A DNA stretch of 64,000 nt from Metellina segmentata (lineage: Eukaryota; Arthropoda; Arachnida; Araneae; Tetragnathidae), in assembly GCA_947359465.1 (NCBI GenBank), contig OX375879.1, positions 16,330,298 through 16,394,297 of the forward strand, read 5' to 3'. The stretch's first letter is position 1. Each line of letters starts with the position of its first letter. The notes beneath the pieces were generated by a model. That model had not been told where the DNA came from. It searched no databases and saw only the letters and a list, made by a program, of their open reading frames with translations. Of the stretch, positions 1 to 11,469 are shown one piece after another. A program made the position numbers and the translations under genes.

Positions 1-147
1 ACCTGAACCAGCAGCTTTGTTTCGCAAATCTGATCTCATAGTATATACAGAGTGCAATGCTGTGGGTAATTCAAACATACATTCAGGAGCTACGTGACTA
101 AATCTTGTGTCCATTTACGTTCAAAAACCCGACATTCCCTATAAAAA
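1..147. other. No recognised feature
   Basis: AT-rich sequence without a convincing coding frame; nothing is recognised here. Confidence 0.5.
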
Positions 148-439
148 ATGGGACCTGGTTTGAAGAGTAACGGTTGACAGGTAAGAAGGGTTGACAGGTA
201 AGACTGTTGTGTACAAAAGTGCACGTCAAATCTGTCGTGGCTTCAAAGATCCTCACGTTTGCGTGGTGTAGAAAGTTGGAGAAAGGGGTGCAAGCTCAGG
301 TGTTCATCTTGTCATCTGACTGTGTGTTTTAAAATATCGATGCATTGTCCTTGGATATTGCCGTTTGGGAAGGACCGTCGCCAGTAGCCAGATGAGCTGC
401 TCCAATGCGGCGTTTAATTAAAGTACCTCAAACTACCCA
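148..439 (+). repeat. SINE family A, diverged full-length copy
   Basis: The copy runs from a decayed tRNA-like head (GAAGAGTAACGG) through the body landmarks GTGCACGT, TCTGTCGTGGC, CTCACGTTTGCGTGGTG, GGGGTGCAAGCTCAGGTG and GACCGTCGCCAGTAGCC, and ends in TTTAATTAAAGTACCTC. A short segment, GGGTTGACAGGTAAGA, is duplicated near the head. No coding content. Confidence 0.75.
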
Positions 440-591
440 TAGTAAAAAAAATTATTGGTAAAATTTGAAGCAAAGATGGCGATATTTCAACGCATTCTTG
501 AATGAAGTATCAGTTTCTATTCTAAGTGTCCAGAATTTTGAAAGTAAGAATAGAAAGCGATGAATAGTAATAATCGTCAATGCTATACTGT

Positions 592-1167
592 ATAGCAGGG
601 TTTTTAAGGTATTAATCTGGTTTAAAATTTTCTGCAGATTTCAATTCCGTTGAAGATATATTCAATTAAAAATTTATTTATTTAAAGAAAATCATATTTT
701 AGGTATCAATCTAAACTGAAATTTTCCGCAGATTTCAAATCAGTTGAAATTTTTACTCTATCTTTAACGGTCTCGGAAATAGTAAAATAACTGACATCAG
801 TTAAATGATTTATTGTCATGCTGGAAATGTATTAGTCCGAGCAAAATCAAAGTGAAAATGAAAAACAAATTTTTTCTCCGCGATCTGCAGATGAAAAAAA
901 ACTTGGCATGTTTCCAAACCCTGACTGCAAGGTCAGACGGGAAGAAAAAGTTCTCCGCGTTTGAAAAAGCGATGGAGAATAAAACTATTAAATTCATTTA
1001 AAAATCTTCTAGATAGAATTTTAAAATTCGCCGCCACCCAAAAATTGCAAATAACTCGGACTACCTGTGTGCCAAATCTCATTGCTGTTAGTGCCATAGA
1101 ATCATCAGGATTTTGCCGCCCCAAACAGAGAGACAAACAAACAAACACTTTTTTTTATAATATTAGA
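592..1167 (-). mobile_element. Helitron H1, non-autonomous, minus orientation, decayed ends
   Basis: It is related to the better preserved copy at 5124-5952: both share the 5' region (CTAATATTATAAAA followed by GTTTGTTTGTCTCTCTGTTT on the minus strand) and the internal motif CAGATTTCAAATC/GAAATTTTTACTC. The expected 3' CTAG has decayed, so both ends are approximate. The short open frames inside have no recognisable homology. Confidence 0.65.
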
Positions 1168-2304
1168 GTCGATTGTGTTGCAATTTTCTGATAGAAAAAT
1201 AGTAACTTTTAGATCGTGCATAAATATTTTTGAGTTGAGACTTCAACGGTATTTATTTCTGATTGAAAGCTAGAGAATGTGAAACTTTTTAGATCACTCG
1301 CTTATTTCAAACAGGAAAGCTTGTGGAAACGGAAAGAAATTTGAAGTCCACACGATATATATCAAGATAATGGGAATGACGGAATAGAGAGGATTATTGA
1401 AGGGGTAGTGAGGGGCCGAGAAAGATTGACTTATTCGAGATAAAAGCTCAAATTATCCACTACATGATTCTTTTAATTATATAAAACTGATATTTCTGGA
1501 AGAGTTGTTCCTGAATCACCTCTAAGTTCTAACAATGTCTAGTTTCCCCGAATAAATTTCTCACTGTGACATAAGGGCCAACGGTTTCCGATAACCGGTT
1601 GAAAAGGGTGTCCTTCAACTCCAAATTTTGAAGCAACGGGTACAGCTTAGTTAAAAAAAAACTCTGGCAACGCTTTTGGATTTTTTTTTTTTTTTTTTTG
1701 GCGTGCTTTTAGTTGCGAGTTATGGCAGGCAAAGGCAAACCCGTTTTATTACGATTATGGCTACTTCGCGATTATTTTAATCTTTTATTCATTTTTTGAC
1801 TACGGCTAAATACATAACTAGCGTGATTCTTTCGTGACGCTATTGTTATAACTTTCAAGATACAGCTATTGTACTGGCCGTAGATTTAATTATTTCTTAG
1901 CGCGATCAAGATATACTTGATCAAGGTCTTCAAGGTATAGATGCTGTACCGGACGCATTCCAAAGGTTAATATTCGTTAATCGTTATTTCACCACGACTA
2001 AATAACCGTAGTTTGCTAGAGTTAATGTGATCTTTATAACATTCATATTAAGTCGCCTGGTTCCATTAGAAATAGAAACCAATGACATTTTTTTTACAAT
2101 ATTTCAGAAAAAGGAATAAAAATAATAAGTTGTAGGGATTTTTTCAAAAATTATTTTCGTTAATGTTCTAATTATTTTCCGCTAAGCCTAAAACTTTGTG
2201 TTTCCTATGCGATTCATCCTTGGCGATAATAAATCTCGTCAAAAGTCTTAAAATCCAATCTACCAAAACAGGTTGGTTCATATTTCTTATCGGAAACTTA
2301 AAAT
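1168..2304. other. Intergenic or intronic, no recognised feature
   Basis: AT-rich sequence with a T17-20 run near 1680 and scattered stops in all frames. No gene, SINE or terminal repeat was recognised. Confidence 0.5.
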
Positions 2305-2527
2305 TAATCGGTTGGTTGGTTGTTTTGAGGGATATCGGGCGCAAGGACCCCTATTTGGGTATGTTGTGCCAAACATACAATATCAAGTAATTGACACAAA
2401 CAATGAAAATTGTACGGACACAGAACAGATTAACACACCTAGGGATGAATGCAAGAATCCAACCAGCACCGCCTGCAACTCGAAGGTTGCTAGTGCAGTG
2501 GGCATATCCACTGAGCCACGACGGTTA
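2305..2527 (-). repeat. SINE family C, full copy
   Basis: Read on the minus strand it opens with a tRNA-like A box (GTGGCTCAGTGGATATGCCC), continues CACTGCACTAGCAACCTTCG, and passes a B-box-like GCTGGTTGGATTC. The body TGTGTCAATTACTTGATATTG leads to the 3' CCAAATAGGGGTCCTTGCGC and a (CCAA)n-like tail. This SINE is unrelated to family A. Confidence 0.8.
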
Positions 2528-3776
2528 AATTCATCGGAGTGCAAGGCATTGAACGATATATAGAAGCTCGATACCAACGAAGGATTACTGTAACTTCAAA
2601 CGATCTCAATAGATTTAAAAAACATTTTGTTGACTTTCTGAATACAGTTTTCTTCAACCAATCTCTGATTGAATGAATGTTGAAATAGGAAAACAGAAAA
2701 GTTTGTTGTTTGTAATTATCGGGGTTTTTAAAGGTACAAATTCTCAATTAATACAATTCATTTGCATGCAGATGTAAATTTATTTATATCCTGTTTAATG
2801 ATTTTGTCAGCCACTCCCATATGTGAACTACATTTGTACAAAATTATTTGACTGTATTTTTTTGGTATCTAAGGACTGTGCAATCAGAACATTAATTTAG
2901 TATTTCTATGATCAAAGAAATGTATTTTTGGAGTTTCGGTCTTTTTTTTTTCGATTGTGATATTTTTCCAGAATTGTTTATTTAGTTGAGGTTATTTCAA
3001 TTCATATACTTTTCAAATATCTTTGAAGTGAAAGTTTATTTTTTGAAGTTAATAAATGTAATAAGAATTTGTCTTTTCGTGGAAAACACTTTTTACTTGG
3101 CATTCCAATTAAATGATTCACTCATACAAGTTTTTTTTATCCTTCATTATGTTAAAATAATATTTTTTCCCATCTTTTGTGATGGAGAAAACGGAGATTT
3201 ACACTTTTCCACTTATGGCCGAATACGTCTGATCAGTTACCTACTCATAAGAAAAACTTAGGAAGTGCAAAGGAAATGATGCATGAAGTGCACTTGCAAA
3301 TTGTTGCCTAATTTTTGATTCATGAAATAACTCAACTGGTAAGTAAATCTAAAATCTGGTATTTTGATTTAAGTAATTAAATTAAAAATTGTCAAAACTC
3401 AAAGAGAATTCAGAGTGTAAAAATACTTTTTTTTGTTATTTAAATAATTAATATCGCAGCAGAAATAAATTCACGAAAACGTGAATTGAATTAAAAAGTA
3501 GCCACTAAAAAGAAAACGATCTACATAACGTTACATTAAATGCTGATCAAGTGAAAGTGTTTATTTTTTACGTCTATTGTGTCCATTTCAACTTCCTTCC
3601 TTTTACCAATAAACAAAAATGTCAAACAAAAAATATTTTCATTCTTAATTACTAAAAGAATATTAATCCTAGTTCGTTCCGAATCTATATAATAATAAAA
3701 GAAAATCGAATGTGAAAAATAATTCCATTTAAAAATAATATATTGTTCTTAAATGTTCTATATTCCATCTATCCTT
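2528..3776. other. No recognised feature
   Basis: Very AT-rich and low in complexity. A 91-residue open frame at 2986-3261 is F/I/L-rich and resembles nothing I know. Confidence 0.5.
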
Positions 3777-3965
3777 CAACATTCGCGTTGTGTGGAAATT
3801 TGGTGAGTGGGGTGCCAGCTAAGGTGTGACCTCGCCACTTGATCGTGATTCAAAATTACGTGGTCTTGTCCTCGAATCTTTCCCTTCGGGTTTAATACCG
3901 TAACGTTGCGAATAACCCGTTGTGTTGCTCCAGTATGGCGCTAATGAAAATAACTACCTGATAAT
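3777..3965 (+). repeat. SINE family A, 5'-truncated copy
   Basis: It starts in the body at CGCGTTGTGTGGAAATTTGG and ends with TTGTGTTGCTCCAGT and CTACCTG. The tRNA-like head is missing, as expected for a 5'-truncated retroposition. Confidence 0.8.
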
Positions 3966-3994
3966 TCTATAATAACGAAGTTTCCATGAAATAG

Positions 3995-4270
3995 AGGGCC
4001 GCGGTAGTCCGGTTAGAAGAGTGACGAATTAGCAACCGGATGGTTTCGAGCGTACGAAGGGTGCTGGTGCACGTGCAATCTGTTGTGCCCTCTATTGCCC
4101 TCACTTTTTCATTTTAAAAGTGGTTTCAGCTCAGTTGTGTCCTCGTCATCTGACCGTGGTTTAAAATTACGAGGTGTTGTCCTCGGATTACGGGATCGAT
4201 TCAAGACCGCCGTCAGTAGCCCGTGTTTTGCTCTGGTGCGACGTTAATTAAAATATCCACCTTACCTACT
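3995..4270 (+). repeat. SINE family A copy
   Basis: The head is GGGCCGCGGTAGTCCGGTTA, followed by GATTAGCAACCGGATGG-type sequence. The body is GTGCTGGTGCACGTGCAATC, then TCATCTGACCGTGGT, then the 3' TTAATTAAAATATCCACC. The central part has diverged. Confidence 0.85.
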
Positions 4271-5123
4271 TCCATGAAATAAATACTTTAAAAAAATCAG
4301 ATGTTGGAAAATCAATGCATACGTTACAAGCGTTCACCTCAAAATTGTTTACGACCCGCTGTGTTTTTTCATTGCTCCTCAAAGAGAACCTGCATAAAGT
4401 ATTCCTTCAAAATCTCTCTGAATATTCCGGCGTAGTTTGTCTATATTATTTCACTCTGTCGTATAAAAAGTTGCCCTTTAACTCCTGTTTATAGTCTTTC
4501 TTTTATTATCAGCTGGGTTTAAATTTTATGATTCACAATCTGAGATACCGCGTCATCTCAGAAAGGGCCTCATCCCGGCGAGAAAGCAATTCAGGTAAGT
4601 AGGGGGCTTGAGGATTCACTCCCGTTTCTTCTCCCGAAAAAGATGGAGGAGAATTTTTACGAACCCGACCATCAATAACGAGGCAAAGAAAAGTTTTCTT
4701 TTCTTTACTTTAGATTTTTTGCGTGGAGGTTTTGGCTTCGCTATAGCGGACTGGTTTATGTTGGTCTGACAAGGGGTCGTTTATCATGTACTTTTAGGAT
4801 CATTGCCTCCCTCGTCTTATGAGGAAAAATTATTTTGCATATGCGATCTTTTTTTTCCCCTTCGGGGCTTTGCTCTTTGAGCTTAAGTCAATGATACGCT
4901 CTAACTTTGCGTTAATGCGTTTTTGTGGATGAAAATGAAAGGATAAAAATATTGTTTTGTATTGCGGTAACGGATTTGTTAAAAATTGTGTGACATCTAA
5001 GAATTGCTCTTCGAAAAAAATGTTGCATATTTGAGAAGAAAATGGATGATTTGAATGTCCGGGGATTGAGGTAAAGCATCACGGATCCCTTACGTGCCAA
5101 GTGAAGATTATAAATTATTTATA
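4271..5123. other. No recognised feature
   Basis: No coding frame or repeat signature was recognised. The stretch stops at the A that precedes a Helitron 5' end. Confidence 0.45.
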
Positions 5124-5952
5124 TCTCTACTATTATAAAAGGAAGTGCTTGTCTGTTTGTTTTTTTCGCGACCGCAAAATCCTGAAAATTCTATGGTACT
5201 TACAGCAATGAAATTTGGCACACAGGTAATCCAAATTTTTTGCAATTTTTGGGTCGCGGCGAATTTTAAATTCAATCTAGAAGATTTTTAAATGAATTTA
5301 GTAGTTTTATTCTCAGTCGTTTTTTCAACGCCTTTCTTTCGGAGAGAGAAGAAACACCGGAAACAAGACATTTTTACCCATGTGACCTTGCTATCATCTT
5401 TGGAATCATGCCTTTTTTTTCCATCGCGGTAGATGCTAAATTTATTTTTTCCGTTTCCGCTTTCATTTTGCCCAGAGGACAAATATTCCCGCTAGGGATA
5501 AAAACAAAGTCTTAACTTTAGTTATCCAGTTCTATCCCCTAGACGGTTAAAGATAGAGTAAAAATTTCAACTTTTAATTTCCGCAATTTCAGATTTGAAA
5601 TTTGCGGAAAATTTCACATCAGATCGATACCTAAAAACATGATTTTCTTTAAATAAATAATTTTTAAATTGAATAGAACTTTTATATTTTCGCAAGAGAT
5701 TGTGACGTCAGGTGAAACAGATTGCATCTTCTGCCCTTCGCGTTAGTTAAAAAAAGAAACATATTACGTTTCCTGCCCTATTCCATTTCAGGGAATGAGA
5801 GCAAAAAATAAAAACTATTTTGACTGGGATTGTTAATTCTTTTTTGTAAAATCGGAATCGCTGAAGCTAGATCAAAAATTTTAAATGATTTGAAATCTGC
5901 GGAAAATTTTGGTCCAGATTAATAACTTACACCACGGACAACGCCGGGCTAG
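5124..5952 (+). mobile_element. Helitron H1, non-autonomous, complete ends
   Basis: The 829-bp element begins TCTCTACTATTATAAAAGG and ends GCCGGGCTAG. It is flanked by A on the left and T on the right, the usual Helitron insertion between A and T with a TC 5' end and a CTAG (CTRR) 3' end. The interior is shared with copies near 0.6-1.2, 19.7-21.0, 34.8-35.3, 43.2-44.0 and 45.1-45.7 kb. There is no Rep/helicase frame, so it depends on a protein encoded elsewhere. Confidence 0.85.
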
Positions 5953-6171
5953 TCAAGCAATGGCTAGTTTACCATAAAACGTATTGCCGTTCTGTGCAAT
6001 TTACGTACCCTACCTATTGTTCATCCTTTCAATTAAATGTCAGATAATACTCACCCAACTTTATCCGATTAATGATGCCGAATCGTAATAATTTGAAAAG
6101 TTATCCGAAGCCTTCATCCCATCTTCTTAGCCAGTTGTATTCTGTTTATTTTTCACATGATTCAATTTTGT

Positions 6172-6786
6172 ATGGAATGTTCTACATGGAATATTCTAGG
6201 TGGAATGCTCTATCTAGGTGGAATGTTCTATCTAGGTGGAATGTTCTACAGGGCATATTCTAGGTGGAATCTTCCACATGGAATAGTCTAAGTGGAATGT
6301 TCTACATGGAATATTCTAGGTGGAATGTTCTACATGGAATATTCTAGGTGGAATGTTCTATCTAGGTGGAATGTTGTAAAGGGAATATTCTAGGTGGAAA
6401 GTTCTACAGGGCATATTCTAGGTGGAATGTTTTACATGAAATATTCTAGGTGGAATGTTCTACATGGAGTATTCTAGGTGGAATGTTCTACATGGAATAT
6501 TCTAGGTGGAATGTTCTACAGGGAATATTCTAGGTGGAATGTTCTACAGGGAATATTCTAGGTGGAATTTTCTACAGGGCATATTCTAGGTGGAATGTTC
6601 TACATGGAATATTCTAGGTGGAATGTTCTACATGGAATATTCTAGGTGGAATGTTCTACATGGAATATTCTAGGTGGAATCTTCCACATGGAATAGTCTA
6701 GGTGGGTGTTCTACATGGAATAGTCTAGGTGGGTGTTCTACATGGAATAGTCTAGGTGAAATGTTCTACAGGGAATATTCTAGATG
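6172..6786 (+). repeat. 28-bp minisatellite (dimer of 14-bp half units)
   Basis: It is a tandem array of TGGAATGTTCTACA and TGGAATATTCTAGG half units, giving a 28-bp unit repeated roughly twenty times. Variants replace ACAT with ACAGGG or duplicate TATCTAGGTGGAATGTTC. Part of it is open as W-N-V-L repeats on the + strand, a by-product of periodicity rather than a gene. Confidence 0.95.
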
Positions 6787-7436
6787 GATCACACAGAAAT
6801 ATGTATAAGCGAGTAACAGTAGCAAACGATGTTTTTATTTTTACATTCCGAACAATAAAGTGAGGTAATATCTTCGTTTTTAGGTCCCAACTTCGTTTTT
6901 CGTATTCGTATTCTGAGTGTGTTGGGAGATAGCAGTTTGATCCGCTATCCACGAGGGATTTTGCAATGGGTTACAATATCCTTTTGCGTTATATTCTTGC
7001 GTTATATTGCGAATTCACGATTCAACAATAAAATTCATACAGTCTACTATCAATGGGCGTGTGTGTGAATTAATTATTACCAAACCAGATTCGAGGAGAA
7101 TTCTACAAATGAGTTTTCTACAAATTTCTTAATAAAATCATATTGTTTCATAATTAAAATTATACATTTTGCTCAAATATACTAAACACCATTTTTGCAT
7201 CTAAATTATAAAGTTAATTACTTTTGAAGATGAAAGGCACTCAAACTCTACTTTTTGACAGCAATGTACGAGATAATTTGAAAATTCGGAAATTCATGCT
7301 AGCGTTATGCATAATATACTTAAGTCAGGTCAGCATGCCATCATCTAAAGTAATCATTTACACGTTTTACACATCCTGTCCGCATCATTTATCATTTTAT
7401 CTTGATGACTTTTATATTTTAATCTCATATTTACTG
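6787..7436. other. No recognised feature
   Basis: AT-rich sequence with no supported gene or repeat. Confidence 0.45.
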
Positions 7437-7749
7437 GGGCCGTGGTAACCCGGATGGAAGAGTAAAGGATTACCAACCGGAGGGTTGCGAGTTCGAATCG
7501 AACCAAAGACCATCGCGTACAAGGGGGACTGATACGTGTTCAATATTTCGTGGCCTGTAATGTCCTCACGTTGGTGTGGTTTGGAAATTGAGAGAGTGGG
7601 GTACCAGCTAAGATGTGGTCTCGTCACCTGACCGAGAATCAAAATGACGTGGTTCTGTCCTCGGATCTTTCCCTTCAGGTTGGATTCCGGACCGTCGCGC
7701 ATAGCCCGTTCTGTTGCTACAGTGAGACGTTACTCAACATACCTACCTC
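7437..7749 (+). repeat. SINE family A, well preserved full-length copy
   Basis: It is one of the clearest copies. The head is GGGGCCGTGGTAACCCGGAT, then CCAACCGGAGGGTTGCGAGT and a B-box-like GTTCGAATC. The body is GTGGTTTGGAAATTGAGAGAG, GTACCAGCTAAGATGTGG, TCTTTCCCTTCAGG and TAGCCCGTTCTGTTGC. The 3' end is ACTCAACATACCTACCTCG. Confidence 0.92.
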
Positions 7750-7917
7750 GTATTTACTGATTTTATACTGTTGTCTAAAGCCTTTGAATTTCATTTGTTT
7801 CGACTACTTGTTTTAACATTTAGTGTCATATTGCAGTAGATACATACTCTTTTGTAGTCTTTTTTTATATAGACTCATTTTCTATTTGGTCTTACGTTTG
7901 AAGTTAATCTTAGTTTT

Positions 7918-8044
7918 GGAGGGTGGTAGTTTAGTTGGATGAGCAGCGTGTTAGCAACCGGAGGGTTGCTAGTTCGAAACTCGGTCCAGCCAAAGACCGT
8001 TGTGTACACGGATCTGGTGCACGTTAAACCTGTCGTGGCCTCAA
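7918..8044 (+). repeat. SINE family A, 3'-truncated (head only)
   Basis: It retains the tRNA-like head (GGTGGTAGTTTAGTTGGATG, then GCAACCGGAGGGTTGCTAGT) and the following CGTTGTGTACACGG to GTCGTGGCCTCAA. It breaks off into AT-rich sequence. Confidence 0.85.
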
Positions 8045-8440
8045 CTGTAATTTAAATAATTTTCATTATTTTATTTATAATTATACTGTTTCATTTTTTA
8101 TTTTATTTTATAATTCCTATTTCGATTTTGTTTTTTATAATTTCTATTTTATTTTTTTTAATAATTAATATTTTATTTTTATAATAATTTCTATTTCATT
8201 TTTTATTTATTTATAATTGCCATTTAGTATTTATTTATTTAACAAATATTTCATTTTTATTTATTTATAACTACTCTTTTATTTTTATTTTTTATAGTTA
8301 CTATTTCATTTTTCATACATTTTAAATTCCTCATTCATTTTTTTAAATATTTATAATTACTCTGATTCTTTATTTATAATAACTACTTCATTTTTATTTA
8401 TTTGTAGTTACCATTTCATTTTTTACTTGTTTAAAATTAT
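8045..8440 (+). repeat. AT-rich degenerate tandem repeat
   Basis: Sequence of the type TATTTCATTTTTTATTTATT recurs about every 30-40 bp with frequent changes, giving a long AT-only block. No coding potential. Confidence 0.7.
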
Positions 8441-9474
8441 AATACATAAATTAATTTGCCTTCACTGGATATTTAAATTTAGAAATTAATTTCAGCAAAT
8501 TAAACTTTTAAATTCTTAAGATAATTATTGACTTGGTTGGCGGTCAGTTTTTAATACACGAGGGCTCATTGAGGCCTCGTGTAGCTCGTGTCCAATATAA
8601 TAAATATTGGAAAATGAATATTTCTTTCAGTATAAATGTGCATCTTATACTTATACAATGAGCTACTAAATTATTTACCTTTGTTTTTGAAAGATTCTTT
8701 CATATTTAATATTCCACTTCGTAAGCTTTTTGCTTTACAGTGAATAAATTATATTTTTAATGTTTTAAACGTAAGGAAATTTCATCTAATTGATTGATTC
8801 ACTTAAGGCTGTTTTAAAATGAATGAGTACTAAACTATGCATTTTAAATGAAATATTCTTTCACCTTATCGATACCTTCGAAAGCAATTCTTGAAATGAT
8901 CACGGATTTAATTTTGCTAATTATTTTTACTAGAAAAAGCAGGCAAAAAATACTGTGTTTTTATTTTTTATTAAAATGGAGTAAAAAGTGTTAAAGTAAA
9001 ACGGGCAAAAATACCACTTACACAAAACGTCATATTTAAAATTTTTTTTTAACATTTTTCAAGTTTGTTACTTGAATGGTCTTCTAAAACCATTGATTCA
9101 GGTATTGAACTACATTAGTAAAGTGTTATATTTAAATTAGCTGTGGGTACTGTAGCGTCCGTCATCACTAAAAAACAGAAAGAAGAGCAAAATGTAATAA
9201 ATATTCAGGTTTACAACCCACTCAGTTCTTTTAAATGCAAATTTCTTAATACTAATAGTTCAAACCCTGATTTATAATCTTCACAACATGCATACTGAAT
9301 TTCACGGATTCAGTCTGAGGTATTGTGTTTTACGTAAAGTAACATTTAGCGAAAATAATCTATAAAAAGCTAAAAATAATATAAACTCTTTTCAAATATG
9401 GATGTCAATTTTAAAAAATACATAGTATGTATACATATACTTTAATGAATTTATTCGGTATGAAGAAAAAACTA
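8441..9474. other. No recognised feature
   Basis: AT-rich. The stretch around 8930-9400 resembles 33420-33900: both contain AAAACGTCATATT near an ACA(A)AAAATACCA motif, TGAATTACATT/ACAATAA-type sequence, and GTCATCACTA followed by AGAGCAAAATG. This suggests a diverged dispersed repeat. No gene recognised. Confidence 0.5.
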
Positions 9475-9482
9475 CTCTGAAC

Positions 9483-10029
9483 TAGGGATGCGACATCGAC
9501 AGCAAAACATCGATGTTGATAATACATCGCCCCAAAAACATCGATGTTTTTAAAATTCAGTGTATTTAAACTTTTTTCCACATTTCTTAAAACAGATTTA
9601 GCAACTAGTGATGCAACATAGACAGCAAAACATCGATGTTGATAATGCATCGCCCCAAAACCATCGAGGTTTTTTAAATTCAGTGTATTTAAACTTTTTT
9701 TCCCATTTCTTAAAACTGGTTTAGCAACTAGTGATGCGACATCGGCTCCAATACATCGATGTTTTTTATAAAACATCAATGTTTTGAACACATCGATGTC
9801 GCCTCCCTAGTTTTCAAACAATTCACCTTTGGCCACTTTGGTCTGAAAGTATGTTCAATTTGCTGATTATAAAAATTATGCTACTTGGTTATTTTTTAAA
9901 TTTTTAAAAAGGTTCAACGTAAAAACATGGACAAGTATAAACATCGACTCCAATACATCGATGTTAAATACATCGATATTTTCTTAAAAACATGGATGTT
10001 TTCTTAAAAACATCGATGTCGCATCCCTA
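9483..10029. mobile_element. hAT-like non-autonomous element with CATCGATG subrepeats
   Basis: The 547-bp element has inverted ends, TAGGGATGCGACATCGA on the left and the complement of TCGATGTCGCATCCCTA on the right. The flanking 8-mers CTCTGAAC (9475-9482) and CTCTGAAA (10030-10037) match at seven of eight positions, consistent with an 8-bp hAT-type target duplication. The interior holds about 2.6 tandem copies of a roughly 123-bp unit rich in the palindrome ACATCGATGT. A 126-residue frame on the minus strand reflects this repetition and is probably not a protein. Confidence 0.75.
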
Positions 10030-10192
10030 CTCTGAAATTGACAATTGTAGTGAAATATTAAAAGCATCTAAAAATGACGATAAAAGATGTCAAAATCAAA
10101 GTTAACATGATAAAAACTGGATTTTACAACAAATTGTATATTTTAATGCTGTTGCCTCGTTCATTTTTAGTTAAGACCTTTTAGGCCACGCA

Positions 10193-10330
10193 GGTATAAG
10201 CAATGGTTTAGTGGGTATGCTCACAGCTCTAACAATCTGCGATGTATAGACGGCGTAGGTTTGATTTCTTTAACTAACCTGGGCTAGTACATCTGTGCCA
10301 ATAAAACTTTTCCTTTTTTCTACATTACTC
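10193..10330 (+). repeat. SINE family C, diverged head
   Basis: GGTTTAGTGGGTATGCTCAC, CTCTAACAATCTGCGATG and GTAGGTTTGATTTC correspond to the A-box to B-box region of family C. The body is lost or too diverged to follow. Confidence 0.55.
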
Positions 10331-10376
10331 GGTGCAGTTTGGCCAACTTGACTTACGTGCGTAAAAAAGTACACGA

Positions 10377-10850
10377 GGTAGGTATTTAAATTACGTCACA
10401 CTGAAGCAACCCAACGGGCTATTCGTGACTGTCCAGGTTAAGGTAATTTTAATTATCGTCGTTCTAGAGCAACACAATGGGCTATTGACGGCGGTCCGGG
10501 ATCAATCTCCGAAGGGAATGATCCGAGATCAACATCAAATAATTTTAAACCACAGTCAGATAACGAGGCAACACCTCATCTGGCACCCCACTCTCCAAAC
10601 TTCCACTTCTATCCAACATGACTGTCCAGGATTAATCCCTAAGGGAAAGATTCGAGAACTTAACCACGCAATTATGAACCACTGTCAGATGACAAGATGA
10701 GCCGGCACCCCACTCTGCAAACTTCCACACCATGACTGATTGAATGTGCACCAGCCCCGTGTAAAAGACCGTCTTTGGTAATACCTAGTTTTGAACTCGC
10801 AACCCTCCGGTTGCTAATTCATTTCGCTTCCAACTGGACTACAGGACATA
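10377..10850 (-). repeat. SINE family A copy split by a younger SINE A
   Basis: On the minus strand this is a full family A element: head CCAACTGGA/GCAACCGGAGGGTTGCGAGT, body, 3' end with TAAATACCTACC. It is interrupted at 10438-10618 by another copy, which is flanked by TGACTGTCCAGG at 10426-10437 and 10619-10630. Before that event it was about 281 bp. Confidence 0.85.
10438..10618 (-). repeat. SINE family A, 5'-truncated copy nested in another
   Basis: This 181-bp body-plus-tail fragment lies between exact 12-bp repeats of TGACTGTCCAGG. Its 5' end (right side) begins in the GGAAGTTTGGAGAGTGGGG region, so the head was never copied. Its 3' end is AATTAAAATTACCTTAA. This is a textbook 5'-truncated LINE-mobilised insertion. 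Confidence 0.85.
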
Positions 10851-11008
10851 TACGAGACAATTATAAAAACGAGTGAAGGCAACACTACGCAAGGATAATG
10901 TATTTGAGCTCGAATTTCCCTTTTGTTTTTTTGACCCTGATGGTGGATATTTTGCTCTATCGAAATAGCTGATAGTAGTATTTTCATTACTTACCCATAT
11001 ATACAATA

Positions 11009-11469
11009 CCATACAATCATACAATAATGTACCGGACGCCAGCAGATTTGGATAAAATCCGACTGCATGTCGGATTTAAAGGATCTGTAAAGGTTAAATG
11101 TCATGTTGCAATCTCTATCAAGCAGTGGTATCAAGATATCAATGTAAAACGTCTTGCCTGGCCAGCTCATAGTCCCGATATTGACTCCATAGAACATTTG
11201 TGGGACGCGTTAGAGCGACGCTTACGGACCAGGGAGCCACGTCCGAAATCTACAGCTGAGCTAGCGACATTCTTGCAGCAGGAATGGACGCAAATACCCT
11301 TAGCTGTATATCAATGTACGTACGTGTAATGTATGTACCTTGTTGAAAATAAGGCCTGAAGGCTTGCTAGTGTAATTGCAGCACGTGTGGGACCATCCAA
11401 CTATTAAAGCATGTATTCTTTCCCTTATACCATGACATTTTGTAGTCCGCCCATTATTGTAAGGTAGTG
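11009..11469 (+). mobile_element. Tc1-type transposon, internally deleted
   Basis: It has the same terminal sequence as the Tc1 at 25132-27439: CATACAATAATG-like on the left and TTGTAAGGTAGTG on the right. The interior keeps only the C-terminal part of the transposase, joined almost directly to the left terminal repeat. This is a non-autonomous deletion derivative. Confidence 0.75.
11027..11329 (+). pseudogene. Tc1 transposase C-terminal remnant
   Basis: The frame contains the family's C-terminal signature KQWYQDINVKRLAWPAHSPD, then IEHLWDALERRLR, which carries the last acidic residue of the DD34E triad (E of IEH). The first two acidic residues are absent: the sequence jumps from the terminal repeat into a GFKGSVKVKCHVA fragment. 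It cannot encode an active enzyme. It is related to the remnant at 27060-27365. Confidence 0.85.

Noticed and set aside
6072..6263. Repetitive frame with W-N-V-L-S-R units
   Set aside because: A by-product of the 28-bp minisatellite; the frame is lost in later units.
9411..9791. 126-codon minus-strand frame with internal repeats
   Set aside because: It is the translation of tandem transposon subrepeats and crosses the element's boundary.
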